Positions 52,824-61,368 of a stretch of DNA of 64,000 nt are shown here, in pieces; the stretch's first letter is position 1, and the number at the start of each line of letters is the position of its first letter. The stretch is from Lacinutrix venerupis. Its GTDB lineage: Bacteria; Bacteroidota; Bacteroidia; Flavobacteriales; Flavobacteriaceae. A program made the position numbers and the translations under genes. The DNA lies in contig NZ_RCCH01000001.1 in NCBI RefSeq assembly GCF_003663945.1, forward strand, positions 372,001 through 436,000, written 5' to 3'. The notes beneath the pieces are model-generated. The model was not told the origin of the DNA. It did no database searches and worked only from the letters and a program-made list of their open reading frames with translations.

Positions 52824-53912
52824 ATGGCAAAAAAAAGTATACTTAACAAAAAGTCTATGGACTTTTTAGAAAAATATTTAAACAACGCTTCACCTACTGG
52901 TTACGAATGGGATGGCCAAAAAATATGGATGGATTATCTAAAACCTTATGTAGATGAATTTATTACAGATACATACGGGACTGCTGTAGGTGTTATAAAT
53001 CCTGATGCAAAATATAAAGTTGTAATAGAAGGACATGCAGACGAAATATCTTGGTATGTAAATTATATTAGTGAAAAAGGTCTTATTTCTGTTGTTAGAA
53101 ATGGAGGTAGCGATCACCAAATAGCACCAAGTAAAGTTGTAAACATCCATACTAAAAAAGGCATTGTAAAAGGTGTTTTTGGGTGGCCTGCAATACACAC
53201 AAGAAATAAAGCAAAAGAAGAAGCTCCAAAACCTAATAATATATTTATAGATTGTGGTTGTACTACTAAAGAAGAAGTTGAAGCTCTTGGAGTACATATT
53301 GGTTGCGTAATTACATATCCAGACGAGTTTCATATATTAAATAAAAACAACTTTGTTTGTCGTGCTTTAGATAATAGAATGGGTGGTTTTATGATAGCTG
53401 AAGTGGCTCGCTTATTAAAAGAGAATAAAAAGGAGTTACCATTTGGTCTTTATATTACCAATGCCGTACAAGAAGAAATTGGACTTCGTGGTGCACAAAT
53501 GATTACAGATAGAATAAAACCTAATGTTGCAATAGTAACAGATGTAACGCATGATACCACTACTCCAATGATAGATCAAAAGGTACAAGGTGAAGTTGAA
53601 AACGGTAAAGGACCAGTTATTGCTTATGCTCCTGCTGTACAACAAAAACTAAGAGATTTAATTACAGATACTGCCGAAGAAAAAAATATACCTTTTCAAC
53701 GTGCTGCCTGCTCTCGCGCCACAGGAACAGACACAGATGCTTTTGCTTATAGCAATGGCGGTGTTGCTTCTGCTTTAATTTCTTTACCATTACGTTATAT
53801 GCATACAACGGTAGAAACAGTACATAAAGATGATGTAGAAAATGTAATTAAATTAATTTATGAAACATTATTAAAAATTGAAGATGGAGAAACGTTTTCA
53901 TATTTTAAATAA
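52824..53912 (+). CDS. M42 family metallopeptidase (FrvX/glutamyl-aminopeptidase type)
   Basis: A 362-residue dinuclear metalloaminopeptidase. Metal ligands are in place: His71 in EGHADEIS, Asp183 (RALDNRMGG), Glu217/218 (VQEEIGLRG, the second being the catalytic base region), Asp240 (TDVTHDT) and His327 (YMHTTVE). These form TET-type dodecameric aminopeptidases that trim peptides. No signal peptide, so cytoplasmic. It is followed by a strong terminator. Confidence 0.9.
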   Translation: MAKKSILNKKSMDFLEKYLNNASPTGYEWDGQKIWMDYLKPYVDEFITDTYGTAVGVINPDAKYKVVIEGHADEISWYVNYISEKGLISVVRNGGSDHQIAPSKVVNIHTKKGIVKGVFGWPAIHTRNKAKEEAPKPNNIFIDCGCTTKEEVEALGVHIGCVITYPDEFHILNKNNFVCRALDNRMGGFMIAEVARLLKENKKELPFGLYITNAVQEEIGLRGAQMITDRIKPNVAIVTDVTHDTTTPMIDQKVQGEVENGKGPVIAYAPAVQQKLRDLITDTAEEKNIPFQRAACSRATGTDTDAFAYSNGGVASALISLPLRYMHTTVETVHKDDVENVIKLIYETLLKIEDGETFSYFK

Positions 53913-53946
53913 AATTTAAAAATCACATTTTTACTAATATTATAGC

Positions 53947-53997
53947 AACGTAGCAATCTTTTGAATAAAAAATATCAATAGATTGCTACGTTTTTTT
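53947..53997 (+). terminator. Strong rho-independent terminator
   Basis: A perfect 13-bp stem AACGTAGCAATCT/AGATTGCTACGTT with a 20-base loop is followed by seven T residues. Its right arm overlaps the longer possible start of the NUDIX gene (53983), which favours the ATG at 54004. Confidence 0.8.
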
Positions 53998-54003
53998 ATA
54001 GCA

Positions 54004-54558
54004 ATGAAAAAAGAAATATTAGATATTGTAACCAAATCTGGACAACCAACTAAAAAAACAGCATCAAAAAGCGAAGTTCATAGCAAAGGCCATTACCACA
54101 ATACTGTACATATTTGGTTTTATACTAAAGAAGGAGAAATATTATTAGCACAACGCGCGGCTACAAAAGTAATTTGTCCTTTACTCTGGGATGTAAGTGT
54201 TGCTGGACATGTAGATGCTGGAGAAACATTAGAGCATGGAGCTATTAGAGAAATTCTAGAAGAAATTGGGCTAATTATTTCTGAATCTGAATTAGAAAAA
54301 ATTGGTGTTTTTGAATGTTTTCAATCTTATCCTAATGGAATTATTGATAATGAATTTCACCATACATATATTGCAGAATTAAAAGTTGATGTATCTAAAT
54401 TAAAACCTCAAGCAGAAGAAGTTGAAGATTTAAAACTAGTAAGTATTAAAGAGTTTAATAACTTATTAAACAACTCAACAACAAATAATCATTTTATAGC
54501 CAGTAATGCATCTTATTATTACAAAGTAGTTGAAACTATATTAAAAAGAATAACTTAA
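54004..54558 (+). CDS. NUDIX hydrolase
   Basis: A 184-residue NUDIX protein. The Nudix box GHVDAGETLEHG...REILEEIGL is complete (G-x5-E-x7-REUxEExGU). The general layout, with HSKGHYHNTVHIW before and DNEFHHTYIAEL after the box, resembles the YfcD / isopentenyl-diphosphate-isomerase-like subgroup. It may hydrolyse a nucleoside diphosphate derivative; substrate unknown. The start lies right after the terminator of the M42 gene; I see no clear promoter of its own in the short gap. Confidence 0.85.
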   Translation: MKKEILDIVTKSGQPTKKTASKSEVHSKGHYHNTVHIWFYTKEGEILLAQRAATKVICPLLWDVSVAGHVDAGETLEHGAIREILEEIGLIISESELEKIGVFECFQSYPNGIIDNEFHHTYIAELKVDVSKLKPQAEEVEDLKLVSIKEFNNLLNNSTTNNHFIASNASYYYKVVETILKRIT

Positions 54559-54564
54559 TTTTTC

Positions 54565-54572
54565 TAAATTCG
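54565..54572 (+). promoter_or_regulatory. -7 promoter element TAAATTCG, four bases before ATG
   Basis: TAAATTCG fits the TANNTTTG class (T-to-C change) and is followed by CTTT and the PrsW ATG at 54577, a possible leaderless start. Confidence 0.4.
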
Positions 54573-54576
54573 CTTT

Positions 54577-55260
54577 ATGGAATTAATTATTTATGCGCTT
54601 GCTCCAGTAGCTGTAGTTATTTTATATATCTATTTAAAAGATAAATACGAAAAAGAACCTAAGCGCTTACTTTTAATTTCTTTTTTACTTGGTGCAATTG
54701 TTAGTATAATAATTACTACAATTTTGTATGGTGTTTTTGATTTAGCTTTACCATTAACAAACAGTTTAAGCGTTTGGCAGCAATTTGTACAAGCTTTTTT
54801 TGTTGTTGGTTTTTCTGAAGAATTAAGCAAATATCTCATTGTTTTACTTTTTGCACAAAGACATAAAGCTTTTAACGAACCTTTTGATGGTATTGTATAT
54901 GCTGTAATGGTTTCTATGGGTTTTGCTGCAACCGAAAACATTTTTTACGTTATGGAAAGCGGACCGTCTACAGCTTTATTAAGAGCCTTCACCGCTATTC
55001 CAGCGCATGCTACTTTTGCCATCTTAATGGGTTACTTTATGGGTAAAGCAAAATTCTCTAGCAATAGAATAATATTAAACTTAACAGGACTTTGTTTAGC
55101 TATTTTATTTCACGGTGCCTACGATTTTTTCTTATTTATAGATTTTATACCTGGTATTTGGGTTGGTGCCTTTATATCGTTATTTATTGCACTTATTTTA
55201 TCTCGAAAAGCCATTAAAAAACACCAAGAAATCTCTTATTTTAATATAGAAGAAGAATAA
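54577..55260 (+). CDS. PrsW-type glutamic intramembrane protease
   Basis: A 227-residue membrane protein with about eight helices. The PrsW hallmarks are all present: DKYEKEPKRLL (family ExxP-like opening), FSEELSKYLIV with the paired Glu, DGIVYAVMVSMGFAATEN and the late HATFAIL and HGAYDFF. PrsW proteases in Bacillus cleave anti-sigma factors. No sigma or anti-sigma gene is adjacent, so the substrate is unknown. The gene is 18 bases downstream of the NUDIX stop and could also be co-transcribed with it. Confidence 0.88.
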   Translation: MELIIYALAPVAVVILYIYLKDKYEKEPKRLLLISFLLGAIVSIIITTILYGVFDLALPLTNSLSVWQQFVQAFFVVGFSEELSKYLIVLLFAQRHKAFNEPFDGIVYAVMVSMGFAATENIFYVMESGPSTALLRAFTAIPAHATFAILMGYFMGKAKFSSNRIILNLTGLCLAILFHGAYDFFLFIDFIPGIWVGAFISLFIALILSRKAIKKHQEISYFNIEEE

Positions 55261-55265
55261 TTTTG

Positions 55266-55273
55266 TATCTTTA
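55266..55273 (+). promoter_or_regulatory. -7 promoter element TATCTTTA
   Basis: TTTTG-TATCTTTA has the same context as the -7 region of island unit 1 but no dyad. It lies 25 bases before the lipoprotein start at 55299. Confidence 0.4.
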
Positions 55274-55298
55274 TTTTGCTTGATTTAAGATTATAATT

Positions 55299-55928
55299 TT
55301 GTTTAGAATTTTAAAATATTTACTATTATTAGTTTTAGTGCAATCTTGTGCTACTAAAAAATATGTAAATAAAAAGCAGTTAAAAGGTACTATTTCCAAC
55401 CTTACAGAATCGAAGTATATTATTAAAAACAATAGTAAACAATTAGTTGAAAAAACAATAATACAACTAACAAAAAATGGACGCATTAAATATGCTGAAA
55501 CAGCAGATGCAAACAATAATATCATTGAAACCGTAGAAAAGAAACTATTTTTTAATAAAAAATCATTTCCGGAAAAAGAAGCTCATTATTGCAAAACACG
55601 TTGGAAACCAAACCAACGAGAACGCATTAGTTGTTACACCCAAAAGCAGTATAAAGAAAATGAAATTATTGTACACTATAACAAAAATGGTACAATAGAT
55701 AAAACAGTAGATAATTTCTCAGATTTTTCTACAAAAAAATATTATTACAATACTAAAACTAATAATTTAGAAACTATTTTAGTTACAAATAAAGATGGAG
55801 AAAAATTAAATGAAATTTCCTATAAATGCCTTAAAAAAGATACTGTTGGTAACTGCATAACACTAGAAAAAAGTTTTTCTAATTCAGTAAACAAAATGCT
55901 AATTTTAAGAGATTTTAATTACCAATAA
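55299..55928 (+). CDS. Hypothetical lipoprotein (209 aa)
   Basis: The sequence MFRILKYLLLLVLVQSC gives a signal peptide with lipobox Cys17 (SCATKKYV). The mature part is Lys/Asn/Thr-rich and has repeated beta-hairpin-like YYYNTKTNNLETI segments, like MORN/toxin-immunity or RHS-type repeats, but no family can be named with confidence. Cys pairs occur at HYCKTRW, SCYTQ, YKCLKKD and NCITL. The start is TTG 55299. Convergent with the MarC gene. Confidence 0.7.
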   Translation: MFRILKYLLLLVLVQSCATKKYVNKKQLKGTISNLTESKYIIKNNSKQLVEKTIIQLTKNGRIKYAETADANNNIIETVEKKLFFNKKSFPEKEAHYCKTRWKPNQRERISCYTQKQYKENEIIVHYNKNGTIDKTVDNFSDFSTKKYYYNTKTNNLETILVTNKDGEKLNEISYKCLKKDTVGNCITLEKSFSNSVNKMLILRDFNYQ

Positions 55929-55931
55929 ATA

Positions 55932-56555
55932 TTAAAGTGAAAAAATAGACATTACAGAAGCAATAATATACTCTACTCCTATTGCAATAACTATAAAACC
56001 AATAATTCTTGATAAAGCATTAATTCCTGAGGCTCCTAAAAACCGAACAATAAGATGTGCGCTTTTTAAAACAAGATAAATAGTTAATGCTGCCATTAAC
56101 ATAGCGCCAACAATAATGCAAATGTCTTTAATTAAATTAAATTCTTGATTATAAGTAATTAATAACGATATTGTTCCAGGTCCTGCCAGCATTGGTATAG
56201 CTAGAGGTGTTAAACTAATAGCTTCACGATTATGTATATCTTCTTGAACCTTCTTTCGTTTCATACCTTTATGTTCTCTAAACTTACCAGTAAGCAACGC
56301 AAAACCAGAAGAAGCAATAATCATACCTCCTGCTATTTTTAAAGCATTTAAACTTATACCAAAAAAGGATAAAATATACTTACCTGCAAAAAAGGATAAC
56401 AACAATATTATAAGCACGTCTATTGCTGTCCAAAATGCAGTAACTGCACGCTCTTTTTTTGTGTGCTCTTGTGTTAATGCTACAAAAACAGGTACCGTTC
56501 CTAAAGGATTCATGATTGAAAATAATGCACCAAATGCAATAAAAAGTAACTCCAT
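55932..56555 (-). CDS. MarC family integral membrane protein (second copy)
   Basis: A 207-residue MarC-family protein with six predicted helices, including FSIMNPLGTVPVFVAL at the start and LTPLAIPMLAGPGTISL in the middle. An internal charged loop (KFREHKGMKRKKVQEDIHN) is longer than in the copy at 18723. The frame is open to 56588, but ATG 56555 (MELLFIAFG) matches the family start. Function unknown. The two copies are clearly divergent, so not a recent duplication. Confidence 0.85.
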   Translation of the reverse strand: MELLFIAFGALFSIMNPLGTVPVFVALTQEHTKKERAVTAFWTAIDVLIILLLSFFAGKYILSFFGISLNALKIAGGMIIASSGFALLTGKFREHKGMKRKKVQEDIHNREAISLTPLAIPMLAGPGTISLLITYNQEFNLIKDICIIVGAMLMAALTIYLVLKSAHLIVRFLGASGINALSRIIGFIVIAIGVEYIIASVMSIFSL

Positions 56556-56667
56556 TGTTTTTTGCAGTAAAGTCACAATTTTTACCAATGCTTTAGGTTA
56601 CCAATACTTTAAAAATCTTTTAATAAAAAGTAATCAATATAAAGCTAATGTTAAGCCTAATTGTATT

Positions 56668-58434
56668 CTATATTTTAGCTTGATATGTATATAAATCGAA
56701 GTAACGACCTTTTTTTGCAATTAAATCGTCGTGGTTACCACGCTCTGCAATTTTACCTGCTTCAATAACTAAAATCTGGTCTGCTTTACGAATAGTACTT
56801 AACCTGTGCGCAATTACAATTGTAGTTCTATTTTTAGTTAACTGTGCTAAACTTTTTTGAATTAAAGACTCACTCTCTGTATCTAAATTAGAAGTTGCTT
56901 CGTCTAAAATTATTATTTTAGGATTGGCTAAAATAGCTCTAGCAATAGCTATACGCTGCCTTTGTCCTCCAGATAATTTAACACCTCTTTCGCCAATTAA
57001 AGTTTCTAAACCATCATCAAAACGATCTGTAAATTCATTTACATATGCCGTTTGTACTGCTGCTTTTAATTGCTCCTCTGTAGCATCGGGTCTTGGAAAC
57101 ATAATGTTTTCGCGAATGGTTCCTTCAAACAAAAATTCGTCTTGTAAAACCACACCTAAATGTTGTCTAAAACTATTTAATTTTACTTTAGATAAATCTT
57201 CTCCATCAATAGTAATTTGTCCACTTTTGGGATTTAAAAATGTTGCCGATAAACCAGCAATAGTCGATTTTCCAGAACCAGAACTACCTACCAATGCAAT
57301 TACAGAACCTGAAGCGGCTTTAAAATTAATGTTATGTAATATGGTTTTGTTTTCTTCATATTCAAAAGACACATTATTAAACTCTATTTCTCCTTTAAAA
57401 TTTTGAAGTGTTATCGTTCGGTTTTCGTCATCTTCTTCGGCAGACATATTCATTAGTTCTTCGGTTCTATCTAAACCTGCTAATGCTTCGGTTAATTGAC
57501 TTCCAATATTACTCATTTGTATTATTGGCGCAATCATAAATCCTAAAAGCAAAGTGAAAAACAAAAAGTCTCCAGTAGACATTTCTCCAATAATCATATA
57601 ATAACCACCAATTCCCATTATTCCTGTAGTTGCCAGACCTATTAAAAAGGTTGAAGAACTCGTCATTAAAGCAGTTGCCGTTAAACTCTTTTTTACATTT
57701 TGGTAGAGCCTATCTACACCTTTTTCGAAAGCGGTATTTTCTTGATCTTCGGCATTAAAAGCCTTAATAACACGTACTCCTGCTAAAGTTTCTGTTAATC
57801 TGCCGGTAACTTCTGCATTAATTTTTCCTCTAGCTCTAAATATTGGTCTTATATATTTAAAAGCTTTTAATGCTATAATTCCAAAGATTGATAATGGAAC
57901 AAAAACAAAAAGTGTCATCCATGGATTAATTCTTATTAAAAGAATTAGAGAAATAATTGCTGTAAATGTGCCACCTACTAATTGTACTAAACCAGTACCA
58001 ATAAGGTTTCTAACGCCTTCAACATCTGTCATTATTCGTGAAACTAATGCGCCCGATTTTGTATTGTCGAAAAAACTTATTGGTAAAGACAGAACTTTCT
58101 TTTGCACTTGCGCTCGTAATTCGCTTATTAAATATTGTGCCTGAATACTTAATACTTTAGTTAGTAAAAATGAAGTTACAGCTTGTATTGTTATTGCAGC
58201 AATAACAATAGCTATTAATATCCATAATTTGCCTGTATCTCCACTTGGTACAACCTCATCTAATAAAACCTTACTTTGCCATGGCAAAATCAAACCAGAT
58301 AGACTTTTTATAACTATTAATATTAAACCTAAAAAAACTAATTTTCTCCTTGGCCAAATTATAGTTACAAATGCTTGTTTTAAGGTTACTTTAGGTTTTG
58401 TTTGTTTATGGGAGGTTTTTTTTAAATGTTGCAT
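56668..58434 (-). CDS. ABC exporter, fused permease/ATPase (MsbA-like)
   Basis: A 588-residue half-transporter. Six membrane helices (about 30-330) are followed by an ATPase domain with Walker A GSSGSGKST (near 385), a Q-loop, signature LSGGQRQR (near 490), Walker B IIILDEATS (near 510) and the H-loop AHRLST (near 545). It resembles MsbA and other type IV ABC exporters of lipids or drugs and would act as a homodimer. Substrate unknown. A -7 element is upstream on the minus strand. Confidence 0.92.
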   Translation of the reverse strand: MQHLKKTSHKQTKPKVTLKQAFVTIIWPRRKLVFLGLILIVIKSLSGLILPWQSKVLLDEVVPSGDTGKLWILIAIVIAAITIQAVTSFLLTKVLSIQAQYLISELRAQVQKKVLSLPISFFDNTKSGALVSRIMTDVEGVRNLIGTGLVQLVGGTFTAIISLILLIRINPWMTLFVFVPLSIFGIIALKAFKYIRPIFRARGKINAEVTGRLTETLAGVRVIKAFNAEDQENTAFEKGVDRLYQNVKKSLTATALMTSSSTFLIGLATTGIMGIGGYYMIIGEMSTGDFLFFTLLLGFMIAPIIQMSNIGSQLTEALAGLDRTEELMNMSAEEDDENRTITLQNFKGEIEFNNVSFEYEENKTILHNINFKAASGSVIALVGSSGSGKSTIAGLSATFLNPKSGQITIDGEDLSKVKLNSFRQHLGVVLQDEFLFEGTIRENIMFPRPDATEEQLKAAVQTAYVNEFTDRFDDGLETLIGERGVKLSGGQRQRIAIARAILANPKIIILDEATSNLDTESESLIQKSLAQLTKNRTTIVIAHRLSTIRKADQILVIEAGKIAERGNHDDLIAKKGRYFDLYTYQAKI

Positions 58435-58451
58435 AGTATAATAATCTCAAA

Positions 58452-58459
58452 CAAAGATA
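58452..58459 (-). promoter_or_regulatory. -7 promoter element TATCTTTG (minus strand)
   Basis: On the minus strand TATCTTTG exactly matches TANNTTTG and lies 17 bases upstream of the ABC exporter ATG. Confidence 0.5.
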
Positions 58460-58553
58460 CATTTGTATACTCAATAGACTCCTGTGTATAAAATAATGTT
58501 TTGTTAATTTAATTATTTCTTGCAATATATCTCTATTTATAGAATTATATAAT

Positions 58554-58581
58554 AAAAAGAGTCCCTTTCAGGACTCTTTTT
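58554..58581 (-). terminator. Rho-independent terminator
   Basis: A perfect 11-bp stem AAAAAGAGTCC/GGACTCTTTTT with a 6-base loop lies about 100 bases downstream of the T9SS BNR-protein gene (minus strand). T tracts flank both sides, so it may work in both directions. Confidence 0.75.
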
Positions 58582-58684
58582 AACTCAACATTTAGTTTAC
58601 TTATTTAATAGATTAATTTTAGTAATAGCTTAGGCTATTTAAGCAAAAATTATTAATCAATTGGTTATTAAGTTTTGCTATTAA

Positions 58685-61264
58685 TTAATATAAAATTTTG
58701 TTTATAGCTATAGAACCATCTGAAAGTAATGTTCTTATAAACAAAACACGTTGACTTTTAATTATAGATTTATCTTTAAATATTGTTGCATTTATTCCAT
58801 CTTTTTGAAATATTATTTTTCCCAAAATATCATAAATTACAACCTTATTAATATTATGTAATGACGATTTAATTTGTAGTTGTTCATTTTCAACACTAGA
58901 AATAGTTACAACATTATTACTAATATTATTACTAATTTCTTCAATTCCTAAAGTTTCTGTATTAAGATCAGACTCCCAAACACCTCTACCATATGTTCCT
59001 GCTCTTAATTTATTGTTTGGATAAAAAATTTCTAAATCTCTTACAGCTGCATTTGGTAAATTAGTCATAAAAGGTTGCCATGAAGACAAATTATTGTTAA
59101 TAATAAACACTCCAACATCTGCTCCAACATAAATCTCATCTGCAATACCTGCATTTCTAAAAACTAGTGTATTCATTGGTACATTAGGTAGTCCAGCAGA
59201 TATATTAGTCCATGTTACTCCTCCATCTATAGTTTTAAATATTTTATTTGCACTATCATAACCAGAATATGTTACCCAAACTTTATTAGGATCTATATTT
59301 GAAACCGTTATACTAGAAAAGGCAACAGTTGTTGGCAATGAACCTGTAATATCTGTAAAAGATGTTCCAGAATTTGTTGATTTAGAAATTGCATCTATCT
59401 GAACTGTATAAATTACCGTAGGATCACTTGGAGAAACAACAAAATCTTTTATACTTCCTGTTCCTGATGACGTTCCTAATGCTGTCCAATTATCACCTTG
59501 GTTTGCTGATGTATATAAAGTTGGCGTACCTCCAGAATATAATCTTAAATGATTTACTGGATCCATTTTAAATGGACTATAAAAATCTATACCGCTAGGA
59601 AGCCCAGATGTAATTGGTGTGTTTGTTTCTGCAGGATATTCAATACGACTATAATTACCTTCTACATATTGTACATATATTATATTATCATTGGTATAGT
59701 CTATAAAACACTCGCCGCCATCACCTCCATTAATAGCATACCAATTATTTAAATTAGTATCATTTAATATTGTACCATTATCTTGTTCTCCTGCTACAAT
59801 TCCAAAAGCATTATTACTAGATAATCCTAATTTAACAACTTGGCCTATAGCTAAATTTCCACTAATATCTGTCCATGTATCTCCATTATCAATTGAAATA
59901 AAAATACCTCCATCGTTACAAGAATACATTGTTGACGAACTACCAGGGTGATATAAAAGATCATGCACATCTGCATGAATTTCTCCTGAATCCCATACTG
60001 AAACATTTTCCCAAGTAGAACCACCATCAAAAGATCTCCAATGATTAACACCTCCAACAGTAATATTATTGGAGTCTGTTGGTGAAGCTACAATTGCTAA
60101 ATCAAAAAAAGCTTGTCCTCCAGAATCTGAACCATCAAACTCATACCCTAATAAATTAGGTACTGTAGACATAGTTGTAAAATTATTTCCACTATCTATT
60201 GAACGATATGTTCCCATGTAAGATTGATCGCTGTCTTTACCTATAACAGCATAAACATAGGAGTCATTTCCAGGTGTTACAGCAAGAGCAATGCGAGAAA
60301 TATTTGATGTTGGTAATCCATTAGTAATTTGTGTCCAATTTGCTCCAAAATCTGTAGATTTATAAAATTCTGTACCAGAGGCATAAACAGTACTGGCATT
60401 TAATAGTCCAGGTTTAAATTCCATATCCTTTAAAGATGGAAAAAAGCCACCAAAAGAGCTTATATTATATGTAGCCCAACCATCGGTTGTATAATATGCA
60501 CCATAACTTGAAGCAACAATCATTTTTAAAGGATCGTTTGGATCTATTAACAATTTAGAAAGTTTTTCTTCATATGAAGCTGGATCGAAAACAAGTGATG
60601 TAGGATTCCATGTTATACCTCCATCTGTTGATTTTAAAATTCCTAAACTATTTCTATTTCCTTCAATATCACCTGTTGCTAAATACATTATTTGTGTGTT
60701 TGTAGGATCTATTGCTAAATCTGAACAACCAATAACTGTCAAAAAATCGGTATTAGTTGTCCAAGATAATCCACCATTTGTAGATTTCCATAAACCTCCA
60801 TCCGGAGCACCAACATACATAGTATTTGCATCTATTGGATCAAAACGCACAAAATTTACACGTCCAGCTCCTGTACCTGTATATGGAGAAGGACCGTTTG
60901 CGGCTCCTATTGGCCCTAATTGCGTCCAATTACTTGTTACTGTTGTAGAAGATTTACTAAATGGATTAGCTCTTGCTATTTCCCATTTCATATAATTGTT
61001 ATAGGTAGTAGTAGGTAATGACATATCTCCAGAAGGATAAACTCTTGGCGCCATAAAGTCTTCCCAACGTTTAAATGGCTTATAACCTTTTCCTCTTTCT
61101 GGTATTTTACCTTCCCAAAAATTATTAAAATTTTCTTGTACTTGATAAAAAGTTGCGCCTTTATTATTATTCATATTTGTCCAATCAATTTTTTGAGGAG
61201 AATTTGATTGAGAAAACAAAGAATTCGATAAAAGCAGTAATGCAATTAAGTAGATTTTTTTCAT
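58685..61264 (-). CDS. Secreted BNR-repeat protein with T9SS sorting tail
   Basis: An 859-residue exported protein: signal peptide MKKIYLIALLLLSNSLFSQ. A long chain of sialidase-type BNR repeats follows (STNGGLSWT, STDGGITWN, SFDGGSTWE, SIDNGDTWTD, SANQGDNWT, TIDGGVTWTN), ending GTYGRGVWESDL. These form beta-propeller blades (VPS10/sortilin-like). The last about 75 residues, with IYDILGKIIFQKDG, are the sorting domain for type IX secretion. The frame is open to 61345, but the signal peptide fixes the start at 61264. A surface-exposed adhesin or glycan-binding role is likely. Confidence 0.88.
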   Translation of the reverse strand: MKKIYLIALLLLSNSLFSQSNSPQKIDWTNMNNNKGATFYQVQENFNNFWEGKIPERGKGYKPFKRWEDFMAPRVYPSGDMSLPTTTYNNYMKWEIARANPFSKSSTTVTSNWTQLGPIGAANGPSPYTGTGAGRVNFVRFDPIDANTMYVGAPDGGLWKSTNGGLSWTTNTDFLTVIGCSDLAIDPTNTQIMYLATGDIEGNRNSLGILKSTDGGITWNPTSLVFDPASYEEKLSKLLIDPNDPLKMIVASSYGAYYTTDGWATYNISSFGGFFPSLKDMEFKPGLLNASTVYASGTEFYKSTDFGANWTQITNGLPTSNISRIALAVTPGNDSYVYAVIGKDSDQSYMGTYRSIDSGNNFTTMSTVPNLLGYEFDGSDSGGQAFFDLAIVASPTDSNNITVGGVNHWRSFDGGSTWENVSVWDSGEIHADVHDLLYHPGSSSTMYSCNDGGIFISIDNGDTWTDISGNLAIGQVVKLGLSSNNAFGIVAGEQDNGTILNDTNLNNWYAINGGDGGECFIDYTNDNIIYVQYVEGNYSRIEYPAETNTPITSGLPSGIDFYSPFKMDPVNHLRLYSGGTPTLYTSANQGDNWTALGTSSGTGSIKDFVVSPSDPTVIYTVQIDAISKSTNSGTSFTDITGSLPTTVAFSSITVSNIDPNKVWVTYSGYDSANKIFKTIDGGVTWTNISAGLPNVPMNTLVFRNAGIADEIYVGADVGVFIINNNLSSWQPFMTNLPNAAVRDLEIFYPNNKLRAGTYGRGVWESDLNTETLGIEEISNNISNNVVTISSVENEQLQIKSSLHNINKVVIYDILGKIIFQKDGINATIFKDKSIIKSQRVLFIRTLLSDGSIAINKILY

Positions 61265-61368
61265 TTTTATAAGAATAAATTTTTTAAAATTATATCGACA
61301 AATATCCTTATATTCCGAAAAGCATAATGTTTTTAAGCTACTCATTCACTACGCATTTATAAAAAACG

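Noticed and set aside
52938-53333. Minus-strand open frame of 131 residues rich in Cys, Tyr and Phe
   Set aside because: Antisense of the M42 peptidase; composition is that of a complementary frame.
18723-56555. Recent duplication of marC
   Set aside because: The two MarC-type proteins (18723-19337 and 55932-56555) differ throughout and have different loops and neighbours; they look like old paralogues.
56924-57406. Plus-strand open frame of 160 residues
   Set aside because: Antisense of the ABC exporter ATPase domain, which has all its motifs.
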